Positions 1 to 6,813 are shown, counted from the stretch's first letter. The stretch is DNA of 7,087 bases from Planctomycetota bacterium (GCA_021852245.1 JAJZNY010000370.1:1-7087), one strand, 5' to 3'. Made by a program: numbers and translations. The notes: generated from the letters alone by a model not told the origin.

Positions 1-40
1 CATTCCGGCCCGATTCTCCCCCAATCTCCTGCAACCTACT

Positions 41-46
41 TATAAT
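41..46 (+). promoter_or_regulatory. Possible -10 box (TATAAT) upstream of the PhoD-like gene
   Basis: A perfect sigma-70 style TATAAT hexamer lies about 230 bases upstream of the PhoD-like start. No convincing -35 hexamer sits 16-18 bases before it, where the sequence is C-rich, and there is no extended TG. It is the best -10 match I noticed ahead of this gene, but a hexamer alone is weak evidence. If it is used, the transcript has a leader of roughly 220 bases. Confidence 0.25.
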
Positions 47-145
47 GGACCGAGTTCGCCGGGGGGAAATCCCTTCCCGGTAGTGGTGCATGTGAGGGTG
101 CAATATATGCTTTTCGGTTGTTGCCGCGGGCTGAAAAACAGCTTG

Positions 146-240
146 CCGCCGCAAGGCGGAGGGAACAGAAATTATTCACAGGCCTCCTGCAGGCACGCAA
201 TCACCCGCGCGACGCCTGGCCTCCGTTTTACTCGAAACGG
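146..240 (+). other. Two small hairpins in the leader of the PhoD-like gene
   Basis: Two perfect inverted repeats lie in the presumed 5' leader. At 146-159, CCGCC and GGCGG enclose GCAA, a GNRA-type tetraloop that is very stable in RNA. At 223-240, CCGTTT and AAACGG enclose the six bases TACTCG; this stem ends 34 bases before the start codon at 275. Neither is followed by a T-run, so they are not simple terminators. I recognise no riboswitch or known RNA family here. They could be structured leader elements or chance. Confidence 0.3.
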
Positions 241-274
241 GTTCTGCTTCACTTCCGCTTCCGGATTGCTGAAA

Positions 275-1606
275 ATGCTATCCCGTGCTTGGATCATTAT
301 CCTCATCACCGCCGCTTGGCTGGCAAACGCCCCAAACCTTTGGGCTGCCCACATCATTGCCGGACCGATGGTGGGAAGCGTCTCCACGACTACCGCCCGG
401 GTTTGGTTGGAGATCAGCACCTCCGACCATGTGACCGTCCGAATTTTTGATGTCGATAACAACGAGGAAATAAATGCCGTCGGCATGGATGTCACCGGTC
501 CGCCGCCTTTCGTAGTCGAGGCAACCTTTGGCGGTTTGATACCCGACCACGATTACCGCATTTCAGTCAGCATTGAAGGTGTTCGCCAGCAACTGCCGCT
601 GCCGAAACTTGTTATCCACACCATGCCGGCGCGCAAAGCGATGCGCAGCATTACGGTTGCCTTCGGGTCATGTGCCGATTTCCGGCGTTACCCCGGTCTG
701 CGGATATGGAACAGCATCGCCCGGATTGAACCTCGGGCTTTCATTTTCGCCGGTAATTCCACCTATCTGCCGAAGCATCTGAATCAGTTTCCGTACACCT
801 ATGTCCACGCTCTGCAATTTATCCTCCAGCGCTACGACACCTCGCGGCGCTTTGTCGGCATCCAACCTCTCATGCGCATCTGCCCGATGTATGCGACGTG
901 GGATAACCGGGATTTTGGTACCCTGAAATCTAATAAAACATTTGTGTTTTCCAAAGAATCGATGCTGGCCTTTGAAGATTATTGGCCCAACCCCTCCTAT
1001 GGCCACGGCCGAACGCTCGGAACCTTCTGCCATTTTGATGTTGGCGATGTCGCCTTCTTCCTGCTCGATGACCGAACTTTTCGCACCCCGCAGACGCACG
1101 GTCCGGGTGCCACTATGTTCGGCCGTCGCCAACTCGCATGGCTTAAAAGCCGGCTGATGCGAAGTCGCGCCGATTTCAAAATTATTGTCGACGGCGACCA
1201 GATGCTGGCTCATTATGCGGGGCATGAAAGCTGGGCTGATTATCAGCCGGAACAGAATCAATTCATCCATTGGATTTTTGCCCATCAGGTAGGGGGGGTG
1301 CTGTTTCTCTCCGGCCACCGCGGTTTTGGTGAATTGACGCGCCGTCCGGCCAATTCTAATAGCGACTTTCCGCAATATCCCCTGTATGACCTTACCAGCT
1401 CATCGCTCGCCGCCGCTCCGGTCAAGCATCAATTCACCGGCTGGCACAACCCGGCTCGGGTCGGCCCCGCCGTCTTTGAACATAATTTTGGCCTTATTCG
1501 AGTCGGAGGCGCCATCGACGCCCGTCATATCACACTGGAACTGTGTAATTCCCTTGGCCGGGTGGTGTTGCGCAAGGTAATCAGTCAAAATGATCTCGAA
1601 CCGTAA
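275..1606 (+). CDS. Secreted PhoD-like phosphatase with altered active site
   Basis: This 443-residue protein has the architecture of the alkaline phosphatase D family: a Sec signal peptide (1-24 or 25, hydrophobic core IIILITAAWL, likely cut at LWA-A), an N-terminal beta-sandwich PhoD_N-like domain (about 26-120), and a metallophosphatase domain opening at FGSCAD (130-135). The family landmarks FFLLDDRTFR (about 260-269), FGRRQLAWLK, KIIVDGDQ, LSG (345-347) and YPLYDLTSS are well kept. Family members normally cleave phosphate mono- or diesters outside the cytoplasm using iron and calcium. Here the canonical GDxxY is GNSTY (N161), WDDHD is WDNRD (209-213) and GDRH is GHRG (347-350), so activity is doubtful. 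Cys133, Tyr164, Asp210 and Asp213 remain. The ATG at 275 was chosen because a signal peptide follows at once; the frame is open back to 83, but that stretch looks non-coding. The ribosome binding site is weak (GGA at 263-265). The signal lacks the twin arginine typical of classical PhoD. The fold assignment is firm; the catalytic role is not. Confidence 0.85.
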   Translation: MLSRAWIIILITAAWLANAPNLWAAHIIAGPMVGSVSTTTARVWLEISTSDHVTVRIFDVDNNEEINAVGMDVTGPPPFVVEATFGGLIPDHDYRISVSIEGVRQQLPLPKLVIHTMPARKAMRSITVAFGSCADFRRYPGLRIWNSIARIEPRAFIFAGNSTYLPKHLNQFPYTYVHALQFILQRYDTSRRFVGIQPLMRICPMYATWDNRDFGTLKSNKTFVFSKESMLAFEDYWPNPSYGHGRTLGTFCHFDVGDVAFFLLDDRTFRTPQTHGPGATMFGRRQLAWLKSRLMRSRADFKIIVDGDQMLAHYAGHESWADYQPEQNQFIHWIFAHQVGGVLFLSGHRGFGELTRRPANSNSDFPQYPLYDLTSSSLAAAPVKHQFTGWHNPARVGPAVFEHNFGLIRVGGAIDARHITLELCNSLGRVVLRKVISQNDLEP

Positions 1607-2089
1607 CCTGCCGACCCCAGATCGCAGTATTACGTTCAACGTTTCACAATCTACGCACGTACTTGAAGTCGATAAATCTCACGCTGTTAAAAGATGGGGG
1701 GATATTCTCATGCCACGCCAATGCGGTCAGGGTGCAAGATACCGGTTTGCCGCTGACTTCCTTGCCGACAACCCTCTTTTGGGGCGATTTATAGGAAATG
1801 GCGCAGCGACGATGTGGGGGTGACTCCCGGCCGCAACGTACTTTTCCAATCCCCCGCCGGATAATTTAAGGTTTTCCCCTATCCATCTTGACTGGGTTTT
1901 CCTGATTTTCTTCGGTTGCCGTTGTGCGATACTTCTCTCCGTCGTCTATGACGGCATTGACATGGAAGCCGGCCTGATGTTCCCCGGCTGTTGATGCTGA
2001 CGACGTCAATTTGCTTTGCCCTTGCATGGCCGGTGGGATTGCAGCTTGTTCCACTGGCCGTGCTTTTTTATTCTGTCCTGCCCGGCGGC
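1607..2089. other. Convergent intergenic region without a convincing gene
   Basis: This 483-base gap separates the 3' ends of the PhoD-like gene and the minus-strand phosphatase gene. Short open frames exist: a plus-strand 37-codon frame from ATG 1710 to 1823, preceded by a G-run, and a minus-strand 53-codon frame from ATG 2027 to 1866. Neither resembles a family I know, and the second lacks a ribosome binding site. Neither strand shows a hairpin with a clear T-run just after the two stop codons. The only structure I see is the hairpin pair at 1939-1989. The length is generous for a gap between convergent genes, so an unrecognised RNA or gene remnant is possible. Confidence 0.5.
1939..1989. 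repeat. Two adjacent hairpins in the convergent gap
   Basis: Two inverted repeats lie side by side. At 1939-1954, CCGTC and GACGG enclose GTCTAT. At 1967-1989, AGCCGG and CCGGCT enclose 11 bases. Neither has a T-run on either strand, so a standard intrinsic terminator is not supported. Their position between convergent stop codons would suit a shared 3'-end structure protecting both transcripts. Stems of 5-6 base pairs can arise by chance. Confidence 0.3.
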
Positions 2090-3115
2090 TTACACCGCTC
2101 CATATTGCTTCAGAAATGTCAGCATGATCGGCTCGATTTTCTGCCGCAGGTGCGCGTTGGCAAAGCCCGCCCACGCCAGCGGTGTCGTGACGTCCAGCGG
2201 CCCGTCGGGACTGTTTCCCAGCCCATCGGTAAGAATCACGCCCGCTTCCTGAGCGATCAGGGCGGAAGCCATGTCGTACGGATGGGCGCAGAGCCCGGGT
2301 TGCATCTTCAGGGCTCGATAAAAATGCGGTCTCAGATCGGCGTTGAAACGGTCATGTCCCATGATCAGTTCATAGAACTGTCCCCCCGTGCTTATGTACT
2401 GGTCATCAAATATCATCGGGGTTGCGGTATCGATTTCTCCCGCGCATTGTCGTGCGATCAGTTCCATTAATTCAGCCGCCGGCACCTTGGTTCCCGGAAG
2501 AAAGCTGGTAATGGCGGCGAATCCATGGTTGATCGTGTCTGCCTTGCTCGGGGCGATGGGGATACGCTCCGTTTCTTCGGTCAGCAGATTATCCCGCACC
2601 GCCATCGCACCCCGGCCCTTCCCCGCCCAGAGTACATCACATCGGGTCTGTTTGGAGGTTGGAATCTCGGCCTGCATCGCCACGCTGATATGACTCAGCC
2701 GTGTTTGCATCCCAAGGTTGGGTGCAACCCCGGCCAACACCCACGCTGAGCGCTTGTCAAACATCAATTCCCGCGTGCCGTCGATCGGGTCGACAATCAG
2801 TTGAAATGCCGCATCTTCCGGCATGGTTCCGCTCGGAAAAGTCATCATTCCCTCTTCCTCGCCCCCTTCAATCCCTTCCGCGATCAAGGTCAATGAAAAT
2901 TCCTTTGACCATTCCCGGCAGAATTCAATCAATATCGGTTCAACAATTTGATCCACCGCGTAAATGGTGTCGGCGGCACTGTGGCGGTCGATATCCGCAA
3001 AGACCATCCCACGTTCTCGTGCGTCCAGAATGGCGCTGCGGATATTACGGCCCAGTATGCACAGTTTCTCAACAAAATATTCCGCCTCGCGGGGAAGTTC
3101 TCCGACTGCATGCAT
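2090..3115 (-). CDS. Inositol-monophosphatase-family phosphatase
   Basis: This 341-residue protein belongs to the magnesium-dependent, lithium-sensitive phosphatase superfamily (inositol monophosphatase, CysQ, fructose-bisphosphatase types). The metal-binding signature DPIDGT is at 109-114. The upstream acidic ligand is probably E80 in LIAEG, and the C-terminal motif is AHPYDMASALIAQEAG (277-292), with D281 as the expected metal ligand. The usual Trp before that Asp is Tyr280. The segment ISTGGQFYELIMGHDRF (241-257) matches the family's usual block before the last motif. It is longer than typical inositol monophosphatases (about 260-280 residues), the excess lying mainly between about 195 and 240. 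There is no signal peptide or membrane segment, so it should be cytoplasmic. The ATG at 3115 is supported by GAGGA nine bases upstream. It lies 30 bases after pssA, so the two are probably co-transcribed. The substrate cannot be told from sequence: inositol phosphate, 3'-phosphoadenosine phosphate or a sugar phosphate are all possible. Confidence 0.85.
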   Translation of the reverse strand: MHAVGELPREAEYFVEKLCILGRNIRSAILDARERGMVFADIDRHSAADTIYAVDQIVEPILIEFCREWSKEFSLTLIAEGIEGGEEEGMMTFPSGTMPEDAAFQLIVDPIDGTRELMFDKRSAWVLAGVAPNLGMQTRLSHISVAMQAEIPTSKQTRCDVLWAGKGRGAMAVRDNLLTEETERIPIAPSKADTINHGFAAITSFLPGTKVPAAELMELIARQCAGEIDTATPMIFDDQYISTGGQFYELIMGHDRFNADLRPHFYRALKMQPGLCAHPYDMASALIAQEAGVILTDGLGNSPDGPLDVTTPLAWAGFANAHLRQKIEPIMLTFLKQYGAV

Positions 3116-3124
3116 GGTGTTAAT

Positions 3125-3129
3125 TCCTC
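3125..3129 (-). promoter_or_regulatory. Ribosome binding site of the inositol-phosphatase-family gene
   Basis: Read on the minus strand this is GAGGA, nine bases before the ATG at 3115. It fixes the start of that gene and sits within the 30-base gap after pssA, so the second gene can initiate independently on a shared message. Confidence 0.7.
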
Positions 3130-3145
3130 ATCATTCGCCGGTTAT

Positions 3146-4132
3146 TTAATCCTCCCCACGCAGATCGGTAGTCTCGGCCGGGCACCCGGCCGGTGTTCCT
3201 GAATTCGGACGCCTGCCTCGCACCCTGCGCCATACCGCCTTGACCATGGGCCAGAAGGCATAAAAATAAATGACGATCAGAGCCGCTATCTGCGGCTGCC
3301 AAAGCAGAAATAGGATCAATAAAACCGCCCGAACCACGTACGAAAAAGGCTTTCGGCCGCGCAGATATTGATTGATGACATGCTCGTACGAAATCCGGCT
3401 TACCATCAGCAGGGCTGATAGCAGAAGTATGACCGGCATCGTGTACGGAAAGCTTGTGAGAACCCAATGGCTGATCACCGGCGGCACGTTAAACGGGAGG
3501 ATGTGCGGCGCACCGCGCTGCAGGCCTTCAAAAAAAATCACGCTCGCCGCTATAACCCCCGCCGCCCCCGGCGACGGCAATCCACGGAAGGCCATGTGGG
3601 AATCAATATCGTGTTGTGTCATCGTGTTGAAGCGGGCAAGCCGCAATCCAGCGCACGCCACATACACGGCCGCGATGATCCAGAAAAAGCGGCCGTCCAT
3701 GCTGTGTGCCAGCGGCCCGATGTGGCCGTCATACGTCGGGCGAGTTTGCGAAAGCACATGTCCGATCAGTTTCAGGCTCAAAAATGCCGGAGTGACGCCA
3801 AAACTCACCACATCCGCAAGCGAATCCAGTTCCGCACCGAAATCACTTGTTGCCCGGGCCAATCGTGCCATCGACCCATCCAACATGTCGCAGATCATGG
3901 CGGCGAAGATCAGATATCCCGCCACCGAAAAGTTATTCATGAAGGTTGTTGATTTGCTCGGTGGGGCGGAGGCGTATCCCAATGCGGCAAACCCGCATAG
4001 CAGATTCCCCAATGTGAAAAGGGTGGGCAGCACCGCGATCATGCGGCGCGACAATTCAGATCCGCCGTTGAAATTGCTTTCGTGTTCCTGCGAACGGGTA
4101 TCTTCGTGACTTTCCGTCATCCGGCCAAGCAT
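3146..4132 (-). CDS. pssA: CDP-diacylglycerol--serine O-phosphatidyltransferase
   Basis: This integral membrane enzyme joins CDP-diacylglycerol and L-serine to give phosphatidylserine, the precursor of phosphatidylethanolamine. The complete CDP-alcohol phosphatidyltransferase motif is present: D85-G86-x2-A89-R90-x8-G99-x3-D103-x3-D107. The Asp residues bind the metal and one acts as catalytic base. The block FRGLPSPGAAG (182-192) is typical of PssA rather than of PgsA or phosphatidylinositol-phosphate synthase. I see roughly six to eight hydrophobic segments, including about 31-53, 68-82, 148-163, 190-203, 231-245, 265-279 and 281-296. The N-terminal ~28 residues are polar and the C-terminus ends in a basic then polar tail, so at 328 residues it is longer than compact PssA forms. 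The start is uncertain: ATG 4132 and ATG 4120 are both in frame, and neither has a well-spaced ribosome binding site. It is first in a minus-strand pair with the phosphatase gene, divergent from dnaK. No phosphatidylserine decarboxylase gene is in view. Confidence 0.92.
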   Translation of the reverse strand: MLGRMTESHEDTRSQEHESNFNGGSELSRRMIAVLPTLFTLGNLLCGFAALGYASAPPSKSTTFMNNFSVAGYLIFAAMICDMLDGSMARLARATSDFGAELDSLADVVSFGVTPAFLSLKLIGHVLSQTRPTYDGHIGPLAHSMDGRFFWIIAAVYVACAGLRLARFNTMTQHDIDSHMAFRGLPSPGAAGVIAASVIFFEGLQRGAPHILPFNVPPVISHWVLTSFPYTMPVILLLSALLMVSRISYEHVINQYLRGRKPFSYVVRAVLLILFLLWQPQIAALIVIYFYAFWPMVKAVWRRVRGRRPNSGTPAGCPAETTDLRGED

Positions 4133-4268
4133 CCTGACTTTTGGGGGGACCGCACCACATGCGCTCAGGCGATCCTCAACCCTGCAATCTTATCGACCAC
4201 CATGATAAACAAATTTCTCCCATTCGGGTGATCGGAAATTGAAACTTGAGAAGTTACGGGTGTTTGTT

Positions 4269-4286
4269 GATTAAGGCTCGTTAATC
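4269..4286. repeat. Operator-like inverted repeat GATTAA-N6-TTAATC
   Basis: A perfect 6+6 base inverted repeat with the six-base centre GGCTCG lies 137 bases upstream of the pssA start. AT-rich arms spaced about one helical turn centre to centre resemble binding sites for dimeric regulators. No regulator is encoded nearby, so an operator role is inference. Confidence 0.3.
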
Positions 4287-4439
4287 CCGCGGTAATTTCG
4301 CAGCAAAATTCTGCATTGTCCCCTTCGGGTGAGCACCAACCGAGCGCAAGCTCCGCCACTGCGGATTTGCACACAAACCTCCAGTTCAGACTCGCCGACA
4401 GCCAATCGACGGCATGCGTCCGCGTCCTCCCCGATAGAT

Positions 4440-4470
4440 GGCGACCGCCGCTCGGGGGTTTTAACCCCCG
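4440..4470. repeat. GC-rich palindrome, possible REP-like element
   Basis: GGC-GACC-GCC (4440-4449) is followed by a perfect 8+8 palindrome, CGGGGGTT-TT-AACCCCCG (4453-4470). As RNA the second forms six G-C pairs closing a short loop. On the plus strand the next bases, TTTCCCGTCTTT, are only partly T-rich, so it would be a poor intrinsic terminator. The compact paired palindromes in a non-coding gap look like a dispersed repetitive extragenic palindrome. A single copy cannot prove this. Confidence 0.45.
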
Positions 4471-4518
4471 TTTCCCGTCTTTGAGGTTAATGATGTCGCA
4501 CCTCGACCATCCTGAATC

Positions 4519-4533
4519 CTGCCAGCATGGCAG
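4519..4533. repeat. Short palindrome CTGCCA-GCA-TGGCAG
   Basis: A perfect 6+6 inverted repeat with a three-base centre lies 274 bases before the dnaK start and about 45-70 bases upstream of the weak candidate promoter boxes at 4575-4606. It could be an operator; chance is a real alternative. Confidence 0.25.
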
Positions 4534-4612
4534 CGAAGGCGGCATTTTCGGCAACGTTATCCGTCGTGGCACATTTGGGAATATGGGTAATTTTCTCAGA
4601 TATAACTTCTTA

Positions 4613-4628
4613 ATAAACATACGTTTAT
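4613..4628. repeat. Inverted repeat ATAAAC-ATAC-GTTTAT upstream of dnaK
   Basis: A perfect 6+6 inverted repeat with a four-base centre starts just after the candidate -10 box TATAAC (4601-4606). If that promoter is real, the repeat sits about where transcription would begin, a common operator position. It is not a CIRCE element. A further weak stem follows at 4641-4661, where GAAGC/GCTTC and GCCGA/TCGGC are alternative pairings. Confidence 0.3.
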
Positions 4629-4791
4629 GTGTGTGTTCGTGAAGCCGATGTAAGCTTCGGCACGATCATTGCATCGCCATGCGGTAGTGGTGAACTCTGG
4701 ATTACTGTTGGGCGTGTGTCCCACCAGGGTTCAGAAGAGGTTATGTCACGGGCGTCGCCTCAATAGCCTCATATAAAGTTCACCGCGACGA

Positions 4792-4796
4792 AAGGA
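4792..4796 (+). promoter_or_regulatory. dnaK ribosome binding site
   Basis: AAGGA lies ten bases before the ATG at 4807, within AAAGGAAG. It is the clearest plus-strand ribosome binding site in the window and fixes the dnaK start. Confidence 0.8.
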
Positions 4797-4806
4797 AGTT
4801 TTTATC

Positions 4807-6732
4807 ATGCCGAAAGTCATTGGAATTGATCTGGGAACCACCAACTCAGTCGTCGCCATTATGGAGGGAGCGCAGCCCAAAGTTTTGATTAATGCGCAAG
4901 GGTCGCGACTCACGCCATCCGTCGTCGGCTTCACCGACAAAGGTGAGCGCCTGGTCGGCTTGCCTGCCAAGCATCAGCAGGTCACCAATCCAACCAACAC
5001 CATTTTCTCAATTAAGCGATTCATGGGACGGCGCCACAGCGAAGTCGGTGGCGAAGAAAAATTGGTCCCGTACAAGATTATCGGGGGGCCGGAGGAACTC
5101 GTAAAAGTCGAGGTGCGCGGCAAGGCGTACACCCCACCCGAAATTTCCGCCATGATTCTCCAGGATCTCAAAAAAACCGCTGAAGATTATCTCGGCGAAA
5201 AAGTGACCGACGCCATTATTACCGTTCCGGCCTATTTCAATGACTCCCAGCGTCTGGCCACCAAAGAAGCCGGTGAAATTGCCGGTTTGAGCGTCAAGCG
5301 CGTGCTGCCGGAACCGACCGCCGCCGCATTGGCGTACGGAATGGACAAGAAAAAAGGTGGCAAGATCGCGGTATTTGATCTTGGTGGCGGCACCTTCGAT
5401 GTGTCGGTTCTGGATGTTGCTGAAGGCGTCTTCGAAGTGCTTTCGATCAACGGCGATACTCACCTGGGCGGTGATGATTTTGATCAGGTGCTCGTCGATC
5501 ATCTGGCGGAGGAATTCCGCAAGCAGACGGGTGTTGATCTCCGGAAAGACCCGATGGCTCTTCAACGACTTAAGGAAGCTGCCGAAAAAGCGAAGATTGA
5601 ACTCTCAAGCAATATGGAAACGAGTATCAATCTTCCGTTTATTACGGCGGATGCCAGCGGGCCTAAACACCTGCAGACCAGCCTGACCCGCAGCAAATTC
5701 GAGGCCCTTACCAGCCACCTGATCGAGAAATGCCGACAGCCTGTCATCAAGGCACTGCAGGATGCTAAGCTTTCGGCCTCGCAGATTGATGAAGTGTTGT
5801 TGGTCGGCGGATCGACCCGAATTCCGCGTGTTCAGCAGCTCGTGAAAGAGCTTTTCGGCAAGGAAGGCAATAAGTCCGTTAATCCCGATGAGGCCGTAGC
5901 GCTGGGTGCTGCGGTTCAGGGAGGTATCACCACCGGCGAGGTGAAAGATATCCTCGTGCTGGATGTGACACCGCTCACCCTGGGCCTTGAAACGCTCGGT
6001 GGCGTCATGACCCCGTTGATTCAGCGCAATACGACGATCCCCACCAGCAAGACGGAAGTCTTCAGTACCGCAGCGGACAACCAGACCAGTGTGGAAGTGC
6101 ACGTGCTTCAAGGTGAGCGCCCGCTTGCCAAGGACAATCGTACGCTCGGTAAATTCCAACTCACCGGCATCGCACCCGCGCCGCGTGGCATGCCGCAGAT
6201 TGAGGTGACATTCGACATTGACGTCAACGGTATCCTTAATGTAAAGGCCAAAGACAAGGCCACCAACAAGGAAAGCACCGTCAAGATCACCGGCCACAGC
6301 GGTCTCTCAAAGGAAGAGATCGAGCGGATGAAGAAGGAAGCCGAGGCCCACGCCGAAGAGGATAAAGCTCGCCGTGAACTCATCGACCTGAAAAATCAGG
6401 CCGAGTCCGTCACGCTGCAGGTGGAAAAGGAGCTTCAGGAGCATGGCGATAAGGTCGGACCGCAGGAACGCGCCGACTTGGAAAGCTCTCTGAATCAGAC
6501 CCGCGAAGTCCTCAAGGGCGAAGATAAGTCGGCCATCGAAAAGGCGCTCGCGAATCTCAATAAAGCGCGCTTGAAGCTCGGTGAATCGATTTATAAATCG
6601 ACTGGCGGCAGCTCGGCTGGTGCGGCGGGGGGCCCGGAGGCCGGCCCGTCGGGCGGTCAGACATCATCGACCGGTGATGAATCAGGGAAAAAGCCCGATG
6701 ATGTCATCGACGCCGAGTATGAAGTGAAGTAA
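4807..6732 (+). CDS. dnaK: Chaperone protein DnaK (Hsp70)
   Basis: This complete 641-residue Hsp70 binds exposed hydrophobic segments of client proteins in the cytoplasm in an ATP-driven cycle with DnaJ and GrpE. The ATPase domain (1 to ~380) shows the phosphate loops IDLGTTNS (7-14) and [10 protein letters not shown] (191-200), the catalytic Lys70, Glu169, Thr196 and Asp198 equivalents, and the adenosine motif GGSTRIP (334-340). The interdomain linker is DILVLD (381-386), followed by a beta substrate-binding domain and a charged helical lid from about 500. A Gly/Ser-rich tail (about 599-630) ends in the conserved [11 protein letters not shown]. The segment around 74-105 is the long form found in Gram-negative DnaK. 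No key residue is missing and the length is typical. ATG 4807 matches the family N-terminus and has AAGGA upstream. grpE, dnaJ and hrcA are not adjacent: pssA diverges upstream and a DUF971 gene follows a terminator, so it probably forms its own transcription unit. Heat induction is expected, but no known heat-shock element is visible. Confidence 0.98.
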   Translation: MPKVIGIDLGTTNSVVAIMEGAQPKVLINAQGSRLTPSVVGFTDKGERLVGLPAKHQQVTNPTNTIFSIKRFMGRRHSEVGGEEKLVPYKIIGGPEELVKVEVRGKAYTPPEISAMILQDLKKTAEDYLGEKVTDAIITVPAYFNDSQRLATKEAGEIAGLSVKRVLPEPTAAALAYGMDKKKGGKIAVFDLGGGTFDVSVLDVAEGVFEVLSINGDTHLGGDDFDQVLVDHLAEEFRKQTGVDLRKDPMALQRLKEAAEKAKIELSSNMETSINLPFITADASGPKHLQTSLTRSKFEALTSHLIEKCRQPVIKALQDAKLSASQIDEVLLVGGSTRIPRVQQLVKELFGKEGNKSVNPDEAVALGAAVQGGITTGEVKDILVLDVTPLTLGLETLGGVMTPLIQRNTTIPTSKTEVFSTAADNQTSVEVHVLQGERPLAKDNRTLGKFQLTGIAPAPRGMPQIEVTFDIDVNGILNVKAKDKATNKESTVKITGHSGLSKEEIERMKKEAEAHAEEDKARRELIDLKNQAESVTLQVEKELQEHGDKVGPQERADLESSLNQTREVLKGEDKSAIEKALANLNKARLKLGESIYKSTGGSSAGAAGGPEAGPSGGQTSSTGDESGKKPDDVIDAEYEVK

Positions 6733-6759
6733 TTGGCAGTTAGCGGATTGGCTTTCGGG

Positions 6760-6802
6760 GCCGCCACTGGACACACCGAGTTCCATGGCGGCTCTGTTTT
6801 TT
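6760..6802 (+). terminator. Rho-independent terminator after dnaK
   Basis: GCCGCCA (6760-6766) pairs with TGGCGGC (6786-6792), extended inward past a one-base bulge (6767) by TGG/CCA (6768-6770 with 6783-6785), around a 12-base loop. TCTG and six T bases follow (6797-6802). The stem begins 27 bases after the dnaK stop. Its T-run ends 11 bases before the next gene's likely start. Confidence 0.8.
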
Positions 6803-6813
6803 CGCGAGCAAAC

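Larger units (their letters stand above)
4133..4806. other. Divergent regulatory region between pssA and dnaK
   Basis: This 674-base stretch must hold the promoters of both pssA (leftward) and dnaK (rightward). It contains four inverted repeats, listed separately. A possible dnaK -10 box, TATAAC, lies at 4601-4606, with TTGGGA at 4575-4580; the 20-base spacing is too long for a good sigma-70 promoter. TATAAA at 4772-4777 lacks a -35. I found no CIRCE element (TTAGCACTC/GAGTGCTAA), no HAIR element and no clear sigma-32 promoter. Open frames on both strands (minus 4620-4165, plus 4316-4642) read through the palindrome, overlap each other and resemble no known protein, so I treat the region as non-coding. 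Confidence 0.6.

Noticed and set aside
83..274. In-frame 64-codon N-terminal extension of the PhoD-like gene
   Set aside because: The signal peptide begins at the ATG at 275; the upstream residues look like translated leader sequence and contain the hairpins.
668..1375. 235-codon minus-strand open frame opposite the PhoD-like gene
   Set aside because: It is antisense to a gene with clear family motifs and resembles no known protein.
1590..1823. 77-codon plus-strand frame overlapping the end of the PhoD-like gene
   Set aside because: It starts inside the upstream gene, has no recognisable domain, and only a poorly spaced AAGG upstream.
1998..2008. Palindrome TGACGACGTCA
   Set aside because: It is a short, isolated palindrome without a nearby promoter or partner site; chance is the simpler reading.
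1866..2027. 53-codon minus-strand frame downstream of the inositol-phosphatase-family gene
   Set aside because: It has no ribosome binding site and no recognisable family; its polar composition is not evidence enough.
3372..4109. 245-codon plus-strand open frame opposite pssA
   Set aside because: It is a shadow of a complete, motif-bearing pssA; the translation has no recognisable domain.
4165..4642. Open frames of 151 codons (minus, 4620-4165) and 108 codons (plus, 4316-4642) in the divergent region
   Set aside because: They overlap each other, read through the palindrome at 4440-4470, and resemble no known family.
78..4692. Shared 11-mer CGGTAGTGGTG at 78-88 and 4682-4692
   Set aside because: An 11-base match between two places in a 7 kb window is expected by chance, and the flanks do not match.
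5008..6297. Long minus-strand open frames opposite dnaK (5565-5008 and 6297-5605)
   Set aside because: Long antisense frames opposite dnaK are a known codon-bias artefact; no motif or ribosome binding site supports them.
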